From: Mesocentrotus franciscanus
Lineage: Eukaryota; Echinodermata; Echinoidea; Camarodonta; Strongylocentrotidae
Reading direction: 5' to 3'
DNA: 64,000 bases
Assembly: GCA_037976565.1 (NCBI GenBank)
Contig: CP137669.1
Coordinates: 36,606,912-36,670,911, forward strand
Shown here in pieces: positions 47,401 through 61,215 of this stretch. Positions within the stretch are counted from its first letter, which is position 1. Each line of letters opens with the position of its first letter. The translations under genes and the position numbers were made by a program. The notes beneath the pieces were generated by a model that did not search any database, had not been told where the DNA came from, and saw nothing but the letters and a program-made list of their open reading frames with translations.

Positions 47401-48952
47401 CCAGAGTGAAGAGTTATCCGTGGGAAAGTGGAGGACGTACATGAAGTGGTGTTTCCCGAAATGTACAAACAGGAGTCAGAATCCATCCCCAGATTGTGGG
47501 AGGGGGCGTATACCGTCTTTCTCCTAGGGTGGATACTCCAATTGAGGCAGACGACACTATTTTTCATAGCAAATAGGGCTAACAGGAAGGGAATGAAGAG
47601 GCCGACATGTTCGTATTTGTATTTACCTCCAAGGTCATGTGTACACCCAAGGAATCGTATTTGAACAGGAGATAGAAGACCGCTCAGTAAAGAGCTGTAC
47701 TGAAGAAGACAAATGGTAATCTTTGACGGTTCCCCGACTGTAAATCTGGGACACCCTTGACAAATGGTTTCAGGGGACAGTTCTTCCAGCGGATCGCTTC
47801 GGATATCAGCAAAGCAGTCTGTTTAGATTAGTGAAGAGCTCTCGTATACAAAATGATGCGGTCAGAATTGAGAATGCTTATTATTGACAGCCTCAGAATC
47901 GAGCGAAGATGCGAGAGAGTTGGAGCACTGCATGCGGTAAAGAGAAACCTCCAAGTACATTTGAAACCCTGAGAATGGACAATGATGAGGCATATGGCAT
48001 CCTCGAGCATTCTAGTTAAAAGGTGTTTTCAAGCATTTACACTGTACTTAAAAGTCATTGTATAACATTCTAGTGTGCAACCCCCACAGTTTTTCAAGCC
48101 GGTGTTGTAAGTAAGCCACCAAATTGAAATGTAAAATGTCAGCCCCTTCTGCGTATATACTTGTAATATAGGTACATATAATTAGTTATAAATATTATGA
48201 AACATATCCAAATTAGCATCTTAATCATGGTGGAATTCTGTTTAGCCTTAATCCTGAAGGCATCATCGTGATCATAGCAACGATATATTCACGTAATGAT
48301 TAGATTTGCATGTCACATTAGTACGTAATCCCTACTACTTATTGTCGTTGGATAATTATTGTTCATCAGCCTACTTTCAATATAATAATTGTCATAGTAT
48401 ATAAGCCAGAATATGCATTCCATTGGTTATTGACGAAATAGGTCGTTGTACATATGCACCACAAAAGAGGAAAGCAAGTGTATTATTTGGAAGGCGGAAA
48501 ATACATGAAAACATGACTTTGTAAATACTCTTGTAAACAAAGTGAACCCTGAATACTCCCATTATCGTGTCTTTTACGTGCTCGTCTTTGTTGACTTACC
48601 CATTTGTCATGGCTGTAGCGAGTACCAAAGATATTCTTGGTGTGCCTTGTGGCTGTTTGGAGAGACTTGTGTCGAACTGACTTGATTAACCCATTAAAAT
48701 CTAGTTTGACACGGACGTGTTGGCATGACTATTCAGCTTAGACTTCCCCATTTGGATGAAGTGCAATAGCTGTCGCCATTTTGAAAGCTATTATCTGTAT
48801 TGTCTATTGATCTCAATGAGCTCCATTAGTTTCAAATGAGTACGTTTCTTGTCTTTATTGTCTTTCTTAAAACCCTATAGGCCTACTCGTATTTTTTATT
48901 TATTCTTAGAGGCATTTGGTATGAAAAGTACATACTTACCCGATTGCAAATA
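47401..48952. other. Unique DNA
   Basis: A purine-rich stretch to about 48000 contains a 78-codon frame (47428-47664) with no recognisable motif. Beyond that the DNA is AT-rich. TAGGCCTA lies at 48878-48885. Confidence 0.4.
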
Positions 48953-49046
48953 ATTTCGAAAATCAACTCAAGGGCAATTTCTATTGTAAGTCTCATAAAA
49001 TAATGTTCGGATTACGTAACACGTAATTGTAATGTTCGCATATTTC
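48953..49046 (-). repeat. Dispersed repeat, copy B (inverted relative to copy A)
   Basis: Reverse-complement homologue of 32512-32625. Exact blocks are 48998-49017 and 49026-49044, with flanking similarity down to TTTCGAAA near 48954. The two shared blocks are separated by 8 bp here and 10 bp in copy A. Confidence 0.75.
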
Positions 49047-52000
49047 GATAGACGATAGACAAATCTCTTGGAATTTTCTTTAGCTGATTTGATTATTTGA
49101 AGGTCATTGAATTCGTGTAATACTATACATCATAAATTTAAGGCTTGAAATAGTTCAAATCAAATTGCATCCATAAACGATTGTATACAGCTCAGTGTCG
49201 TGTGGTTGGCAAGCATAATTATAGGCCTATATCTTTAAACAATTATTGTAATTCCTTTCGGCTATGAACAGTCATTGGGTTTGTTATTGTCTTTTTAGGC
49301 ACTGTTAATCATTAAAATCCACAAAACGTATTCATATTTACTATCCCCTAACACCTCTATAGTTCCAGATAATTCGGTTTGGAAATAAAAGGAGTGAATT
49401 AGAATAAATATCAAATGAATAAAACCAATGACCAACGTTTTCCAGTATACACTGAAAAGTAAATATTATTATATTCTTACTTAAATAAAGATGTCCCCTA
49501 TCCAAATTTGAATTAATGGTAGTTGTTGATTATTATTCCAAGGTTAGCAAATGTTGTTAAAATAGTATTTTGTAATCAAACGTCGACCAAATCGCTGTCC
49601 TTATTGAATCATCAAGGTTGATGGTCACATCGTTCTGCGCCATTGACTAGAAGAGTACGCTTGATGACTTCTCCAGAGATTGGAAGCATGCTCCAATGAA
49701 AGAGAAGTTCCGGTTAAGGCGAAAATAATGTATACCTTATATTTAGTTACACTTATTGATTCGACTTATTCAAATTTAGATTTCTTGCGGTTTTATTGAC
49801 CATTCTTAACTTTGGATGTAATATTGAGCTGTTTAATGTCTACAGTTTGCAGTATATCTTCAAGTAATTTCATCCAACATGGTGATTTTAATATCTCGTG
49901 GTCGAGAATATTAATAGAACAAATATATTTTGTCGACTCGTCCACATTTTGCTCGATATCTTTTCATGATTTACATTAGTAATGTTTAAGCAGCGTTAGA
50001 TATGAGCAAATATAGCATTACAACAGTTGCCAGTGTATCACGAAAATCATTTCATTCTGCAGAGTGTTTTTAACACCTTCGTGGTGGTGTAAATGAATAG
50101 GGTACGGATGTATTTCCTCCACCCGATCACGACCATCGAGCTCGCTGGCTGTCACATCGGCCTGCTTCGATTATGGCATTGTGACGTCATCCCCAGGGAT
50201 ATGTGGCAAGTGAGTGAGAAAGAACGTAAAAATCACGTCGCCTTGTTGAATTTGCCCACACCTTCCATTACCAACCAATCCTGGAATAATCCTGGAAATG
50301 AAAATGAACTTGGGAGAAGGCAGCCTTTGCCCTGTATGCTGTCTAGACTGGCTTATGGTTGAGAAAACATTTTGTAGCCTGACTGAAATCTTCACATTAT
50401 AGTCGTATTTGCACAAAATATAAGCTGAATTGACCTCGTTTTTTTCAAACAAATTACTGTTATGTGTGTCTGGATTTGAGTTACAACATTATTATGATAT
50501 ATGTGGAGAGAAATATAGAGAGATAGAAGATGCACAGTTCTCCTTTAGAACCCCTCTTGATTCTTGTGAAACTCACGTACTTTGAGCTTAGGTTTCCTTC
50601 CCCGAGGCGCCGGGGTACTCTCCAACAAAATGTTACCATGCTATATCTCAAGATATTGAAACGCAGCTTATGTTTTATACTGTCCTAGTTTGTGGATATG
50701 TGCGTGCCATAACATTGCAATGAAAGAGATTGAGTTGTAAGTTCTGTCCATTGTAATTTCGGAAAAATATATGAAAATATTGTTCGATCCATGAAGCAGA
50801 GCGTTCGCTAATTTTTATAATCTATGGGTAGGTTGTATCAACATGTAAAACAGGATTGTTTAACATTCGAATCTTGATCTTTATTCATTTAAGTATGTAT
50901 GGAAAATTCAGAGTATGGGGGTTCGAGCTTTATTGTGTTCCATATTTAGCCTTCTGATAATCTACCATTGATCGATACTATCCGCCTGTACCAATTGATT
51001 CACTTTTAATACCATTTTGATTTAGCGTTTCACTTTCGCCTACCCAAAACTTACTGTGCGAGCAGTGCGAAATGGCTTGGTTTGGTCATAAGTCCAGATC
51101 TACGCTAGATCACAAAATACACCGAGCGAGTAGATTGGACGACAAATCTGCTTTGATATGAATCACTTTAAACTTAAGCCAACGCCATGATTGTCGTTAT
51201 GCCATCCTTCTGGCAACGATACATCATATATCATCGTCTGGTGTGATAGCTATACCAAATGTCCGTGGATCCTTTATCTTGTGATTGTCGGGAATGCTGG
51301 CGATAGAATTGGAAATACGCCAATGCAAGATGTAACTTGATAAACCGAAGAAACAATTATTGCACAGGTAATGTGTGTGACATCTTGCTTTCCCGTTACT
51401 CTTTGATATGACGTAGCGTTGGACCAAATATTGGGGGAGGGGTGGGGGGCATTGACATCATGAGGGGACATCATCTTTACCCAATTATTGTACACATTTC
51501 AATGCCATCGATAATGTGGTTGTAGAAAAGGGTTGTATAACTGATTTTCACGTTACCTTTCCCATTCTCCTCTTTCGAGAGGGGACGGTTCTTGCTCCTA
51601 GTCATTCCCTTAGACATGGCACTGGATCAAAATATAGTTAGGAAGTATATTTGTGAGATTTGCTTAAAACTAAAGGTGTTGTAATCAGTGGTATTCATGG
51701 CCTATGAGCGACATTTTTTGACAGCACCATTTCCCATTGTATCATCCGTTTGTTATGGTCTGGGAGTTTTGAAATTTGAAGACATTGTTAACTACGGTTC
51801 ACTCCTGGGTCAGGTTACATGCATCGACTCCGATTGTGGGGTTTCTATTCATGCACATACATCATGTTACGTAAGAACCCCATTAATGGTAGTTTATACA
51901 GGGTATCAATGGGCCTCAGATAAAACTGGGGAGTATTATTCACTTTGGTAACAGCATTTATTGTGTTAGAAAGGGGGCGATTAACCCTAGGCCCCCATTT

Positions 52001-54419
52001 TGTATCCCCATTCATATACCCACATTCGATCAGACAGTCAGCTGTCGGTGCAGTATTACAGCTAATTATTTTTGATTTATTTATTAGGGGGGGGGGCCAA
52101 AGTCCAAACTTCGGATGCAAATTTATAAGTTAGGAATAGGGAGGCTGTGTACCCTCAGGTCTTGCCTTTATTCATACTGGACAGTCACAGATGGGCCTCT
52201 ATACGATGGCATCCCTGGGCTTACTATTGAAATGATGATCCTTGGCTCCAAGATGGCTAGGCCTCTATGGACACGGTATCCTTACTCTTAGCCTCCCGAT
52301 AAGCTATGCTTCATGTCAGTCACACATGTTCATGTTGCAAGTCGTATGTAATTGACCATCTTCAATCTGCTCACCATTTGCCGTGACAGGACGACTTGGC
52401 GGGGTCGAGGCTGAACTCACCGCGGGGGCTGACTGAGTCTGAACTCATCAAAACACTCCGCTGCGCTTGAACTCATCAAACCCACAAAAATACAATTTGA
52501 GTTAAGACTTATTTGAGATTTGAGTTCTTCTAGAAGAAAAAAATGTGCTTAATTATCTAAAGCTGTTAAAGCGAGCTCTTAATTTATTCTAAAATTTCGT
52601 GAGGTTTCACATTAATTTAATTACTAAGACACTAACACGTACATAACACGTGTCTTCGTATAAGGTTGGCTCATTTTTTTGTCCCCCTCCCATTCCCTTT
52701 CCCCTCTCTTATATATTATCTCGGCTTCTCGTGTTACAATATCTTTGAATCTTCGTCGATAAGACTATATTTGATTTTGTAGTACAAAAATTAAATTTTG
52801 ATTAGCTCTTGTCCTTCCATTGATAATTTTTAGAAGGGGTGTTCCACCAATCCTTTCTCATCCAAAAAGATACTGTAAAATAAATGAACTTTGAACGTTG
52901 ACCTGACATTGACATGTCTGTTCACTGTCTGCAATGTTATCAACGCAAGTTTATTCCCATAGTTGGTGGCGATAACCTTCAACGCAGTCCGACCCAGCAC
53001 ATCTCCACATCCCCATCCTCGCAAAGATGAAAAATGAAAAGGAAAAATGTGACATGACTTAATTACGAGCGAGGCGTCCAACCAGGTGCGATGATGAGCG
53101 CGATCAAGGGCAGTTTGATTAATGACGTGGGTAAATTAATAAGACCACATTTTGACAACCGATGATTAATTGCAAACAAACTTTCAAACCTTATATTAGC
53201 AACGTAATGTGTTGCCACGCCTCCATTTTTGAGCATCTCGTTTCGTATGGTTTTGCGTGCATCATGCTCTCTCATTATCACGTCTTTACCCAAATGACAG
53301 AAAACCATAGATCCTCCAGTACTTTTTTGACCGACAAGTTGACATTTAACATTTTGACAGAAAATATATTGAAAGAACACCTTTTTTCCATTTTTTTTGT
53401 AATGGTTCAAGATTTTTTCTTCTTCTTCATTTGAATTAATCCGAGGGTGCCTGAAAAAGTTCAAGGTTATGATACCAGTCAATGGATGAAATTAATATGT
53501 GTCTTTTGTTGAACATGCGCTTCGATACATTCAAGAGCTCGGCACAGCATGACGTGAAGCGATGAACAGAACACGCCAAAACATCGTGCTCTTTTGCACT
53601 GCCTTAGAGGGGCTTATTTTAAAGAGAGAAGAAGACTTAACAAACAAATGAAATGAAGGAAGGGAGTGGAAATACTTAACTATCGCGTCGGTGCGCATGA
53701 ATTGTTTCACTCTATAATAATGAAGGTCCCAGATTTTGCAATGTCTGTGCTTTCGAGGCGTAATTCATCTGGCTCTTGGAATGATTTCGATGATAATGGA
53801 CATTTAGAATAAATGTGATACCGTTTGCTAGTAGCGTTTGAAGCGATGAAAAGTATGATATACATGTACTTCTCTTACACAATTCAATACCGTCCATGGA
53901 TATAATTATCAGAAGAAAAGTTTGTTGACCCAAGGCGGACCTTGGAGCAACCATGATGCTTTTTCGGCGCCCCTGGTGCGACATTTGTATTCAATATGAC
54001 GGCATGAACGAGTGAAGAGCTCAGGGGTGGGGTTGGGTGGGAGTAGGGGTGGAGAAGATGTTCCATCCTCTCTCCCTGTTGTTTTGTTTTCATATTCTTC
54101 TAATTCAATTCCAACGACTGTTGAGTCGCCATTTTTTTTGTTCTGTAGTACTCGCAAATTGTCTGTTTCCTGTAAAGATTCCCTGAAGCAGACCACTGTA
54201 AAGTGCTTCCCCTCCCTCCCCATCTTTATGACAAGTGTCACAGGAGTCAATCTTTAAATCCTGGTCATCTTTTTTTTATCAAAAACTTGTATCATCATAA
54301 ATCGTGAGGATTTTGACTGTAGTTTTTTGGTCAATGATGCCGTAATACTTCCATCCATTCTTAAGACCTGTCTTCACAATCTCGATTATCTTTGGGCCTA
54401 AATCCAACCTCAACTCCCC
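49047..54419. other. Unique DNA, no gene identified
   Basis: This 5.4-kb stretch holds TAGGCCTA (49222), TGACGTCA (50182), TACATGTA (53861) and a G-run near 52087-52096. The longest frame (139 codons, minus, 53063-53482) has no recognisable motif. No RNA gene or repeat-family member is seen. Confidence 0.35.
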
Positions 54420-55045
54420 CATCTCTATTTCTATTTTTTCAAATCTCTCTCTCTCTTTCCCTCTGTCTCTCTCTGTCTCTCTCTCTTTATCTATCTATCC
54501 TTATTTCCCTCTCTTGCTCTCAGCTATTAAAGTCTATCATTGTAATTTATCATACCCCTGTCTCTTTTCCCTTCTGTAGGCTTATTTGTTTGAGTGACCT
54601 TTTTCTAAACCATTTATTTTCTTTTGAATGGGTTGCATAAGCCAGAAGTGTACGTTTGGTGGGCTCTCTCTCTCTCTCTCTGTCTCTCTGTCTATCATTC
54701 CCTTTATATTTCTATCAGCTCTTTTATCAGCTCTGTCCATCTTTCTTTTTTTTTCTTCTTTTTTTTATCTCTCAGGCTCATCTCTCCTTCCCTCTCATCT
54801 CGTTTTCTCTCTGCGTATATTTCCCTCCTATCTCTGTATGAATAGTTTTTTTTTCTCTCTCTCATTCTCTCTCACTCTCTCGGTTATAACTTTCTTGCCA
54901 GTCTCTGTCTATCTTTCTATCAACGGTACTCCTGTCAGTTATGGTATCCTTTTCTCTTCTTCTCTCTCCTTGTAACGCGAGCTGTGTTTGTTTGAGTGAC
55001 CTTTCGCGGCCATTTGTTCGAAGATGTTGTGTAAACCTGCGGGAG
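54420..55045. repeat. CT-rich tract with flanking direct repeats
   Basis: CT microsatellite runs lie near 54445-54490, 54662-54690 and 54855-54885. A unit beginning TTTGTTTGAGTGACCTTT, and continuing through CCATTT and TTG-T-AA words, occurs at about 54582-54640 and again at about 54984-55040. The copies are ~402 bp apart with a CT tract between them. The organisation resembles the 2.9-3.8 kb minisatellite but with a different core. The Ser/Leu/Phe frames of up to 115 codons are artefacts. Confidence 0.8.
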
Positions 55046-58000
55046 ATGTGATATTACAACATTCCGTTACGGTGTCATGCCGGTCGTTTGCGTGACGAGC
55101 GCGGTCACCTCACCCCCCCCCCCCTTTTTTTTTATAACGACCATCTCACCACTTTAACCTTTTGTCACCTTGCAATAAGATATTCAATATCTGTATCTCC
55201 TTTATTTATTTATTACTAGTCTTTTCATTAGACTACCGATGTATTATATGTTGCCCACATAGGCACCGAATGGAGTGTGATATGGTGATAATTTCTCTAG
55301 GTTATTCAATAAATATGTATTGATTTACTGATTTCGTGTCAAAGACAGATTTCGCATCGATTTCACATTACCAAAGATAATTGAACTGTAGTGATTAAAC
55401 ATTAACGAAACAATTATTCTTTTTCACGGTATACCATCTCGATATCAGCCACTGTGCCACGCCCACCCGTTTGGTTGACCACCAAAACCACCCGGATGCG
55501 TCTCTTGGTTGACTGATCGGACGGATACCACTTCAATTGATAACCACTACCAGTACGGCTTCCACCACAATCCAAACAAATTTACAAGGACTGACTTTTT
55601 CCCTCCTACAAATAACACCTCTTCATTGGTAAACCTAAGTCATTTCCGAATAATATTCACGCCCGCAGTCTAAGTTTTTCTTGTTTGATAGTTATTTTTC
55701 CCCAAAGTGCTCAGATAGCATAATAAGTTTCTAGTGGACCTACTTCGTCCCATTTTGAGCAAGTGGCATTGTAATACCCGCGATACTATCTAAGAGCGTT
55801 TTTATATATTTTTTTTAACAAGGGAGGGGAATGTAGGACCGAAAATTCCACCCCCCCCCAAAAAAAAAGAAACTGCCGAAGGGCCCACCCCAAACTGGTC
55901 ATCTGTAGATACCCACACCCACCACTCCCTCTTTGGGAAAGAGAAATTTGGACATTTCACGGGCGACCTAAATACTAATGGACGCGTCCTTCGCTAAGGT
56001 GTACTTTAAATCCCCTTGACTTTGGTAGATCTATAGGCATATCAAAATCTCGGCTCTTCAAGGAGGTACGGGACCAGGGAGGTGGGCCGGGTAACCCCAA
56101 TTAGGATGCCATGCCCCCCTGAGAGAGGGAAACAGAAGAGGGAAGAGAAAGCAAGGGAGGTGTCAAATATAATAAAGACAACATAGTTTGGTCTTGACCT
56201 GGACACGCGTGAAAAGCTGCGTGAAGTTGGCAGAGTCCAAGGGGGGCTGGGGTTAAGTATAGATAACTTCATTAGGACCCCCCTTCCTTTTACGTCGTGT
56301 CTTCTCCTCATAATATACATGTACATTGCATTTACCACGGTCGTATACGAGCATTTTCTTAATACGCTGTATTAGAAGGTACAATATATTGATGAATTAC
56401 TTGCTCGAAGTTTGGGAGAATATTGTGTATGAAAATGAGACCAGTATTATTTAAGGAGGGGGTACTTATTTCCTGATAAGGTGTAGGGCATATCTCAAGC
56501 TGAATATTCATCGTAAATCTGCATGCGTATACACTTCAAACTCGGAAATAAATGAAACTGACTCTGAATAAACGAAATAAAACGAAAGATTCAAATGTTA
56601 AAAGCAGCGGAGCGACAGAGATTATCTTTACACATTTTCACAGTTCATGATATTCCTGAAATGAGTAAACTCTTCCAGTTTCCACCGTCAGCTGGTTTAT
56701 TTTTCTCGATAAATAAAGCTAATTGACTCAGTTTATCACGTGTTAATAATTGATTTTTTAATTCAATGACAAAAATACCCGATCCTCATTTTTCAATATG
56801 GAATGTCATTACCCGGCACTGGCATTTGCACTTAAGTAATTAAACAGAGTAGTCTAACTTTGACAAAATATTATACCTAATATAATACCACAATGCAGTA
56901 TCACCATACACTCTTCATACACATTACGAAGAATCACGTAGTACATTCATGTGCTCGTAACGTGCATTTGCATATAAATTGCGAGAGCGCTTTTTAAATA
57001 TTTTTTTATAAATCATATTTATCGGCCGCCATTTTAGACGCCGTAGCCTCAAATTTCTTTGCCACGCTAATAGGGTAATGTGCGCCTTTATTGTGATATA
57101 TATGCGGCCATTGTGTGGTGCATGATGAGAAAATATCATATCGATCGTTTGGGCAAATTGAATCGAATGGTAACAGTGTTTTCTGTTATTAGCATATGAT
57201 TACATGCTTGCTTGTGAGTTGAGGGTCTAGGGCATATTTTCGTACACAGATGACAGCGAAAGCAACATGTGTGCTGTGCCATGAAGCGTTATGAAATTGT
57301 TTGGCGAGAATTTTCCATGAGAGTGTGTCTGATGATAATTATCATAGTGTAAAAAATGGCAAGTCTGTTTGGTTGAATATTCCTTTTCCGTTCTAAACTC
57401 ATTGAATTTTTGGAATAGAAGGGAAACATAAAATCTGTTTTGGTACTGGATGTGTAAATGATGCATTAACTAGCATAGAAGAACTGGAGAGCTATATAAT
57501 TTATGTGTATTTCAATACTGTAATCAAACAGTTTGTACATTTTAACGATAGTACATTGTATATTGCATCATAATATTACTGGCTGCCACTAGGCAATGCA
57601 AATTTTTTGCACTACGGGTGCGACACTATTTGGAATCAATGGTACAGAAAGAAAAAAAGTCCCAAAAGGAAAGAAATACCTCTCAAACGCTTGTAAGGGA
57701 TATTGACTATTTTGTGTCTACTTTCGATTCATAAAAAAATAATTTTTTACCACCAATAGTTTCTTAATATCTTTGTAGGCCTTTAACAGTTAAAAGGGCC
57801 TATTTGTCGAAGGGTTCTCTTGAATAGGTAAATCGGGAGGTAAATTCAATGTCATGGCGTGTCCATGCAAACTCATTATGCGACCAGTAAATAAATTGAA
57901 TCAAGATACCACTCAGTTACAACTGACAGAATGCAACATCAATCACATATGTCAACACACACCCCCTCTAAACTACCCCTCTTAAAACAAACAAACAAAC

Positions 58001-59498
58001 AAACGTGCAGTGGGCACCAATTGGAGACCCCAGCACAACTGGCCCAAGTCCATTCCAGATACCTAAACTTGAATTCCAATCATACACAAGTACAGCCCTA
58101 AAAGGTCAGCTTTCGATATTACTCCTCTCCGACCAACCCACCAATTTATGAACTGGACGTGCTTCGTTTCGTTTCCCTTCAATTTGGGGGGAGAGCCATG
58201 AAATAGATTTTCGTTTCACCTTTCATCTAAAGATGGGTCACCCCGCCAACATAAGAGAGAGAGAAAAAAACGTGCGGTCGTTTTCGACAGGCTGATGAAA
58301 AGATTGGCATCGGAAAATAAAAAAGCACGGGATTTACAGACCATTTTGAAAGCATAAGCAGTCTGTATGAATGTGTTACATCTCTCAGAAATCGAGGAAG
58401 TATGTGTAGTTGTGAGAGAAGGTGGATTCAAAGTGGTCATTTATGTTTGTCATACGCTTCATTCTAGCCCCGACCTGCTCCCACAATGCACTAACATGTT
58501 GTTATTCTTACCATTTTATTATTTTTTTCTACTATTTTTCTATCATTCATTTTTTATCATTCATTTTCAGAATATTGTAATCTAGATATTAATCACCCTT
58601 CAGTATTCTGTAGGTCACTTTAACATTTCCTTTAATATGGGAAGATGACATTCTCATAAACATGAAGTAATTTGTCATCGGTATTCTTTTTTACAACATC
58701 TATCTCTGAATATTCCATTTCATTGATGAAAGGCAGACGTACTTTGAACTTATTATGTCGCCAAAAGATGTGGCTGTGTGTTTTCTTTTGTTCAAAAAGG
58801 GGGAAGAGTGAAAATAAACACAACTCGCATTACATCGACACAAAAATACACAAACAAGTACCTGAATGTATGTAATATATCATCACACAATTGAGCATTA
58901 TGACACAATAGAGTATCATTGTGGACAAATTAACTCAGGATATGAAGGATCAAATGAATATGAATATAAACATGATGAAGCATAATCTACTGATAGAGTT
59001 ATTGCCAAAGGGTTTGAGAAATGAAACGTTAAAGACCCTAGTTCGAATAAATTGCGAATTGCCAAACATCTTTAGAAATGAAATATCCAAGACCAGAGCG
59101 CGAATTTTTGCGTTTGCTTAAAAAATCAACCATGAATAATATTAAAACCCATGAATACTCTGCAGATTAATTGATAAACTTATCAAGATTTTGGATTATT
59201 CTATCTTCAAATGATGCAAAATTGGTGCAAATCATCTGGTAATCCTGGCAGTATTTAGACTTTGTTTATTATAACGCTGCCGTAAGCCACGCAAGTAAAT
59301 GAAACTAACCCATCCTCTTGTTGACTGGTAAGTTTATATTTGATTTCAAAGTGCATGATTTTCGATGTATAATATACCACAGACCATCTGCTCTGGCGAA
59401 TGGTGACACGATAGAGGGATACCCAGGGGCAATGTATATATGGTTTATTGGATTAGAGGAAGATGACAGAGACATATGAGTATGATATCAGAGGTGGC
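55046..59498. other. Mostly unique DNA with homopolymer runs
   Basis: C-to-T (CCCCCCCCCC-TTTTTTTTT, near 55113-55133) and C-to-A (near 55850-55868) junctions are present. An AAAC repeat lies at about 57985-58005. No gene or RNA is recognised, and minus-strand frames of up to 98 codons have no motifs. Confidence 0.4.
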
Positions 59499-59512
59499 GT
59501 TGCCAAGGAAAC
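59499..59512 (+). promoter_or_regulatory. RFX X-box, strong match
   Basis: GTTGCCAAGGAAAC has both half-sites intact (GTTGCC, 2-bp spacer, GGAAAC). No exon is recognised nearby. A short frame starts at 59575 without motif. Confidence 0.4.
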
Positions 59513-61063
59513 ATGGGAGGGATTAAGATGGGTACGGGACTAATAATAGGACTCATAGGAGTTAACCCTCTTCTGTGAGAGAAAAACATGGATTCCAGAA
59601 CAAGTTAAATCGCCGCCATTGGGTACGTCTTTACTGTTTAAGTCGGCCTTTTAAAAATGTTATCAAAATACATCAACGAGGATCCATGGTACTGTCTTGC
59701 ATAGGAGTTCGCTGCTTTCAAGTTTCTAAACTGTTTATCTTTGCCATATACTATTTATGGTATATCATGTTTGTAAAGAAAAATATATACCAAAGGCTAG
59801 AAATAGGCTAGGAGAAAATGATGATGTCATTTAATATTGTTAGGCTCCCCGCAACACGCGCAGCATGCAGCTGTTTCACAAACCATCTCGGAGCGATGGA
59901 TGTCCTCTTCTTCTTCCTTTCATCCTCCATCTCTCCCTTTCGTTAAAATCTCATCAACTCCACCAAGTATGATTTCTCCGCTTCTCCTCGTTAGCATAAT
60001 TTGATGAGCATATGTTTCACTGCCAGATTCCCGTTTCCTTATTTGATACGTGCCCGCTACAGGGTAAATTTGAGAGCTTTTATTAATTTAGACACTGTTT
60101 CTCCCAACAATGATACATCGCTCTTATCATTTCCACAAAAGGGATGCCTTTACATTTGATTGTTTGCCTCGTTATATCTATGTATATGACATATCAATAT
60201 ATATATATATATATATATATTTGAGTTTGTGTGATTATGTGTGACTGTGTGTGCGTATGCGCGTGTGGGTGTGTTGCAGTGAGGTCATTTAAGGAGGATA
60301 TTAAGAAAATATTGAATAAGTATAGGCATTACATAAAACATGTAAGCAAGCAGAATATATGTTTGCGTTTGAATCGTCGTCATCATTTCCGCAGAAAAAA
60401 TCAGTAGATCTGTCCCCCAGACACCCATTGAATAATGCTTTTTAATATGAGTAAATAACTCAAACCATCTTTCATATAGAGACCAACAATAATCTATCCT
60501 ACTTTAAACCGTGTACATATAATATCAATCAAAAGTATACCCTTGATTCAATGCTATCTGTAATACAGCAAGCGATATATTTTGTGAAAACGTTGAGCGG
60601 CCCCGAGTATTTTGGCTTTAACCTCTCCAGTTTGATCAAAAGGAAATAGCTTTACAAAAGTGATTCCTTGTATCAATCTATCTTTTAATACAATAAGCCT
60701 TGACAGATAGTGCTATATCAAAAAAATGGCATTCATAAGAGGATCGTTAGAAACTCAGAACTGGTCATAAATTTTGATATCACTATCACAATGATGCTAT
60801 TTATTAATGCAATGCACAATTTGATACGTGATTACATTCCTTGGATAACAAAACTGTATCAACCTTTAATTCATTTTTTATTTAAAAAATAATATCATAT
60901 TTCCCTTGCCAGGAGTGCACGTGCTTTCTTATTTTCGTATAATCACATTTGTCTCTCATCACACACAAGGTTTCGATGCTGTGTCAGACTGTACTCTGAC
61001 TAGTTGACTTGCTCATCTTTCACATTCATGACAATGCTCCCCCATCTCGCAGTAGTCTTACAG
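59513..61063. other. AT-rich DNA with (AT)n and GT-rich repeats
   Basis: A pure AT run lies at 60197-60220, directly followed by a GTGTG-rich stretch to about 60275. The rest is unique. No gene is seen. Confidence 0.5.
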
Positions 61064-61215
61064 ACGATTTGAGACAACCCCATTTTGAAGACACAACCGT
61101 AAAATCGAATGTACATGCAGAAAATGGCGCCGCATTTGACTCCTCCCGGATAATGTCCGTCCGTCGTCTATTGAAGAAGCATGCGCCGTTCCTTGCATCT
61201 GCGGAAGACACGTAA
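61064..61215 (+). CDS. Candidate terminal coding exon, product unknown
   Basis: An acceptor-like TAGTCTTACAG precedes 61064. The frame then runs for 50 codons to TAA at 61213-61215. The peptide is hydrophilic with balanced composition (for example HFEDTTVKSN and RRLLKKHAPFLASAEDT), unlike the composition-driven frames elsewhere, and CpG codons are frequent. The minus strand is also open (81 codons, 61026-61271), which weakens the case, and no upstream exon is identified. An AAAATGGCGCC word inside could instead mark a promoter. Confidence 0.2.

Noticed and set aside
53063..53482. 139-codon minus-strand frame
   Set aside because: No motif or convincing splice context, and an overlapping frame on the opposite strand. 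Its length is not beyond chance at this composition.
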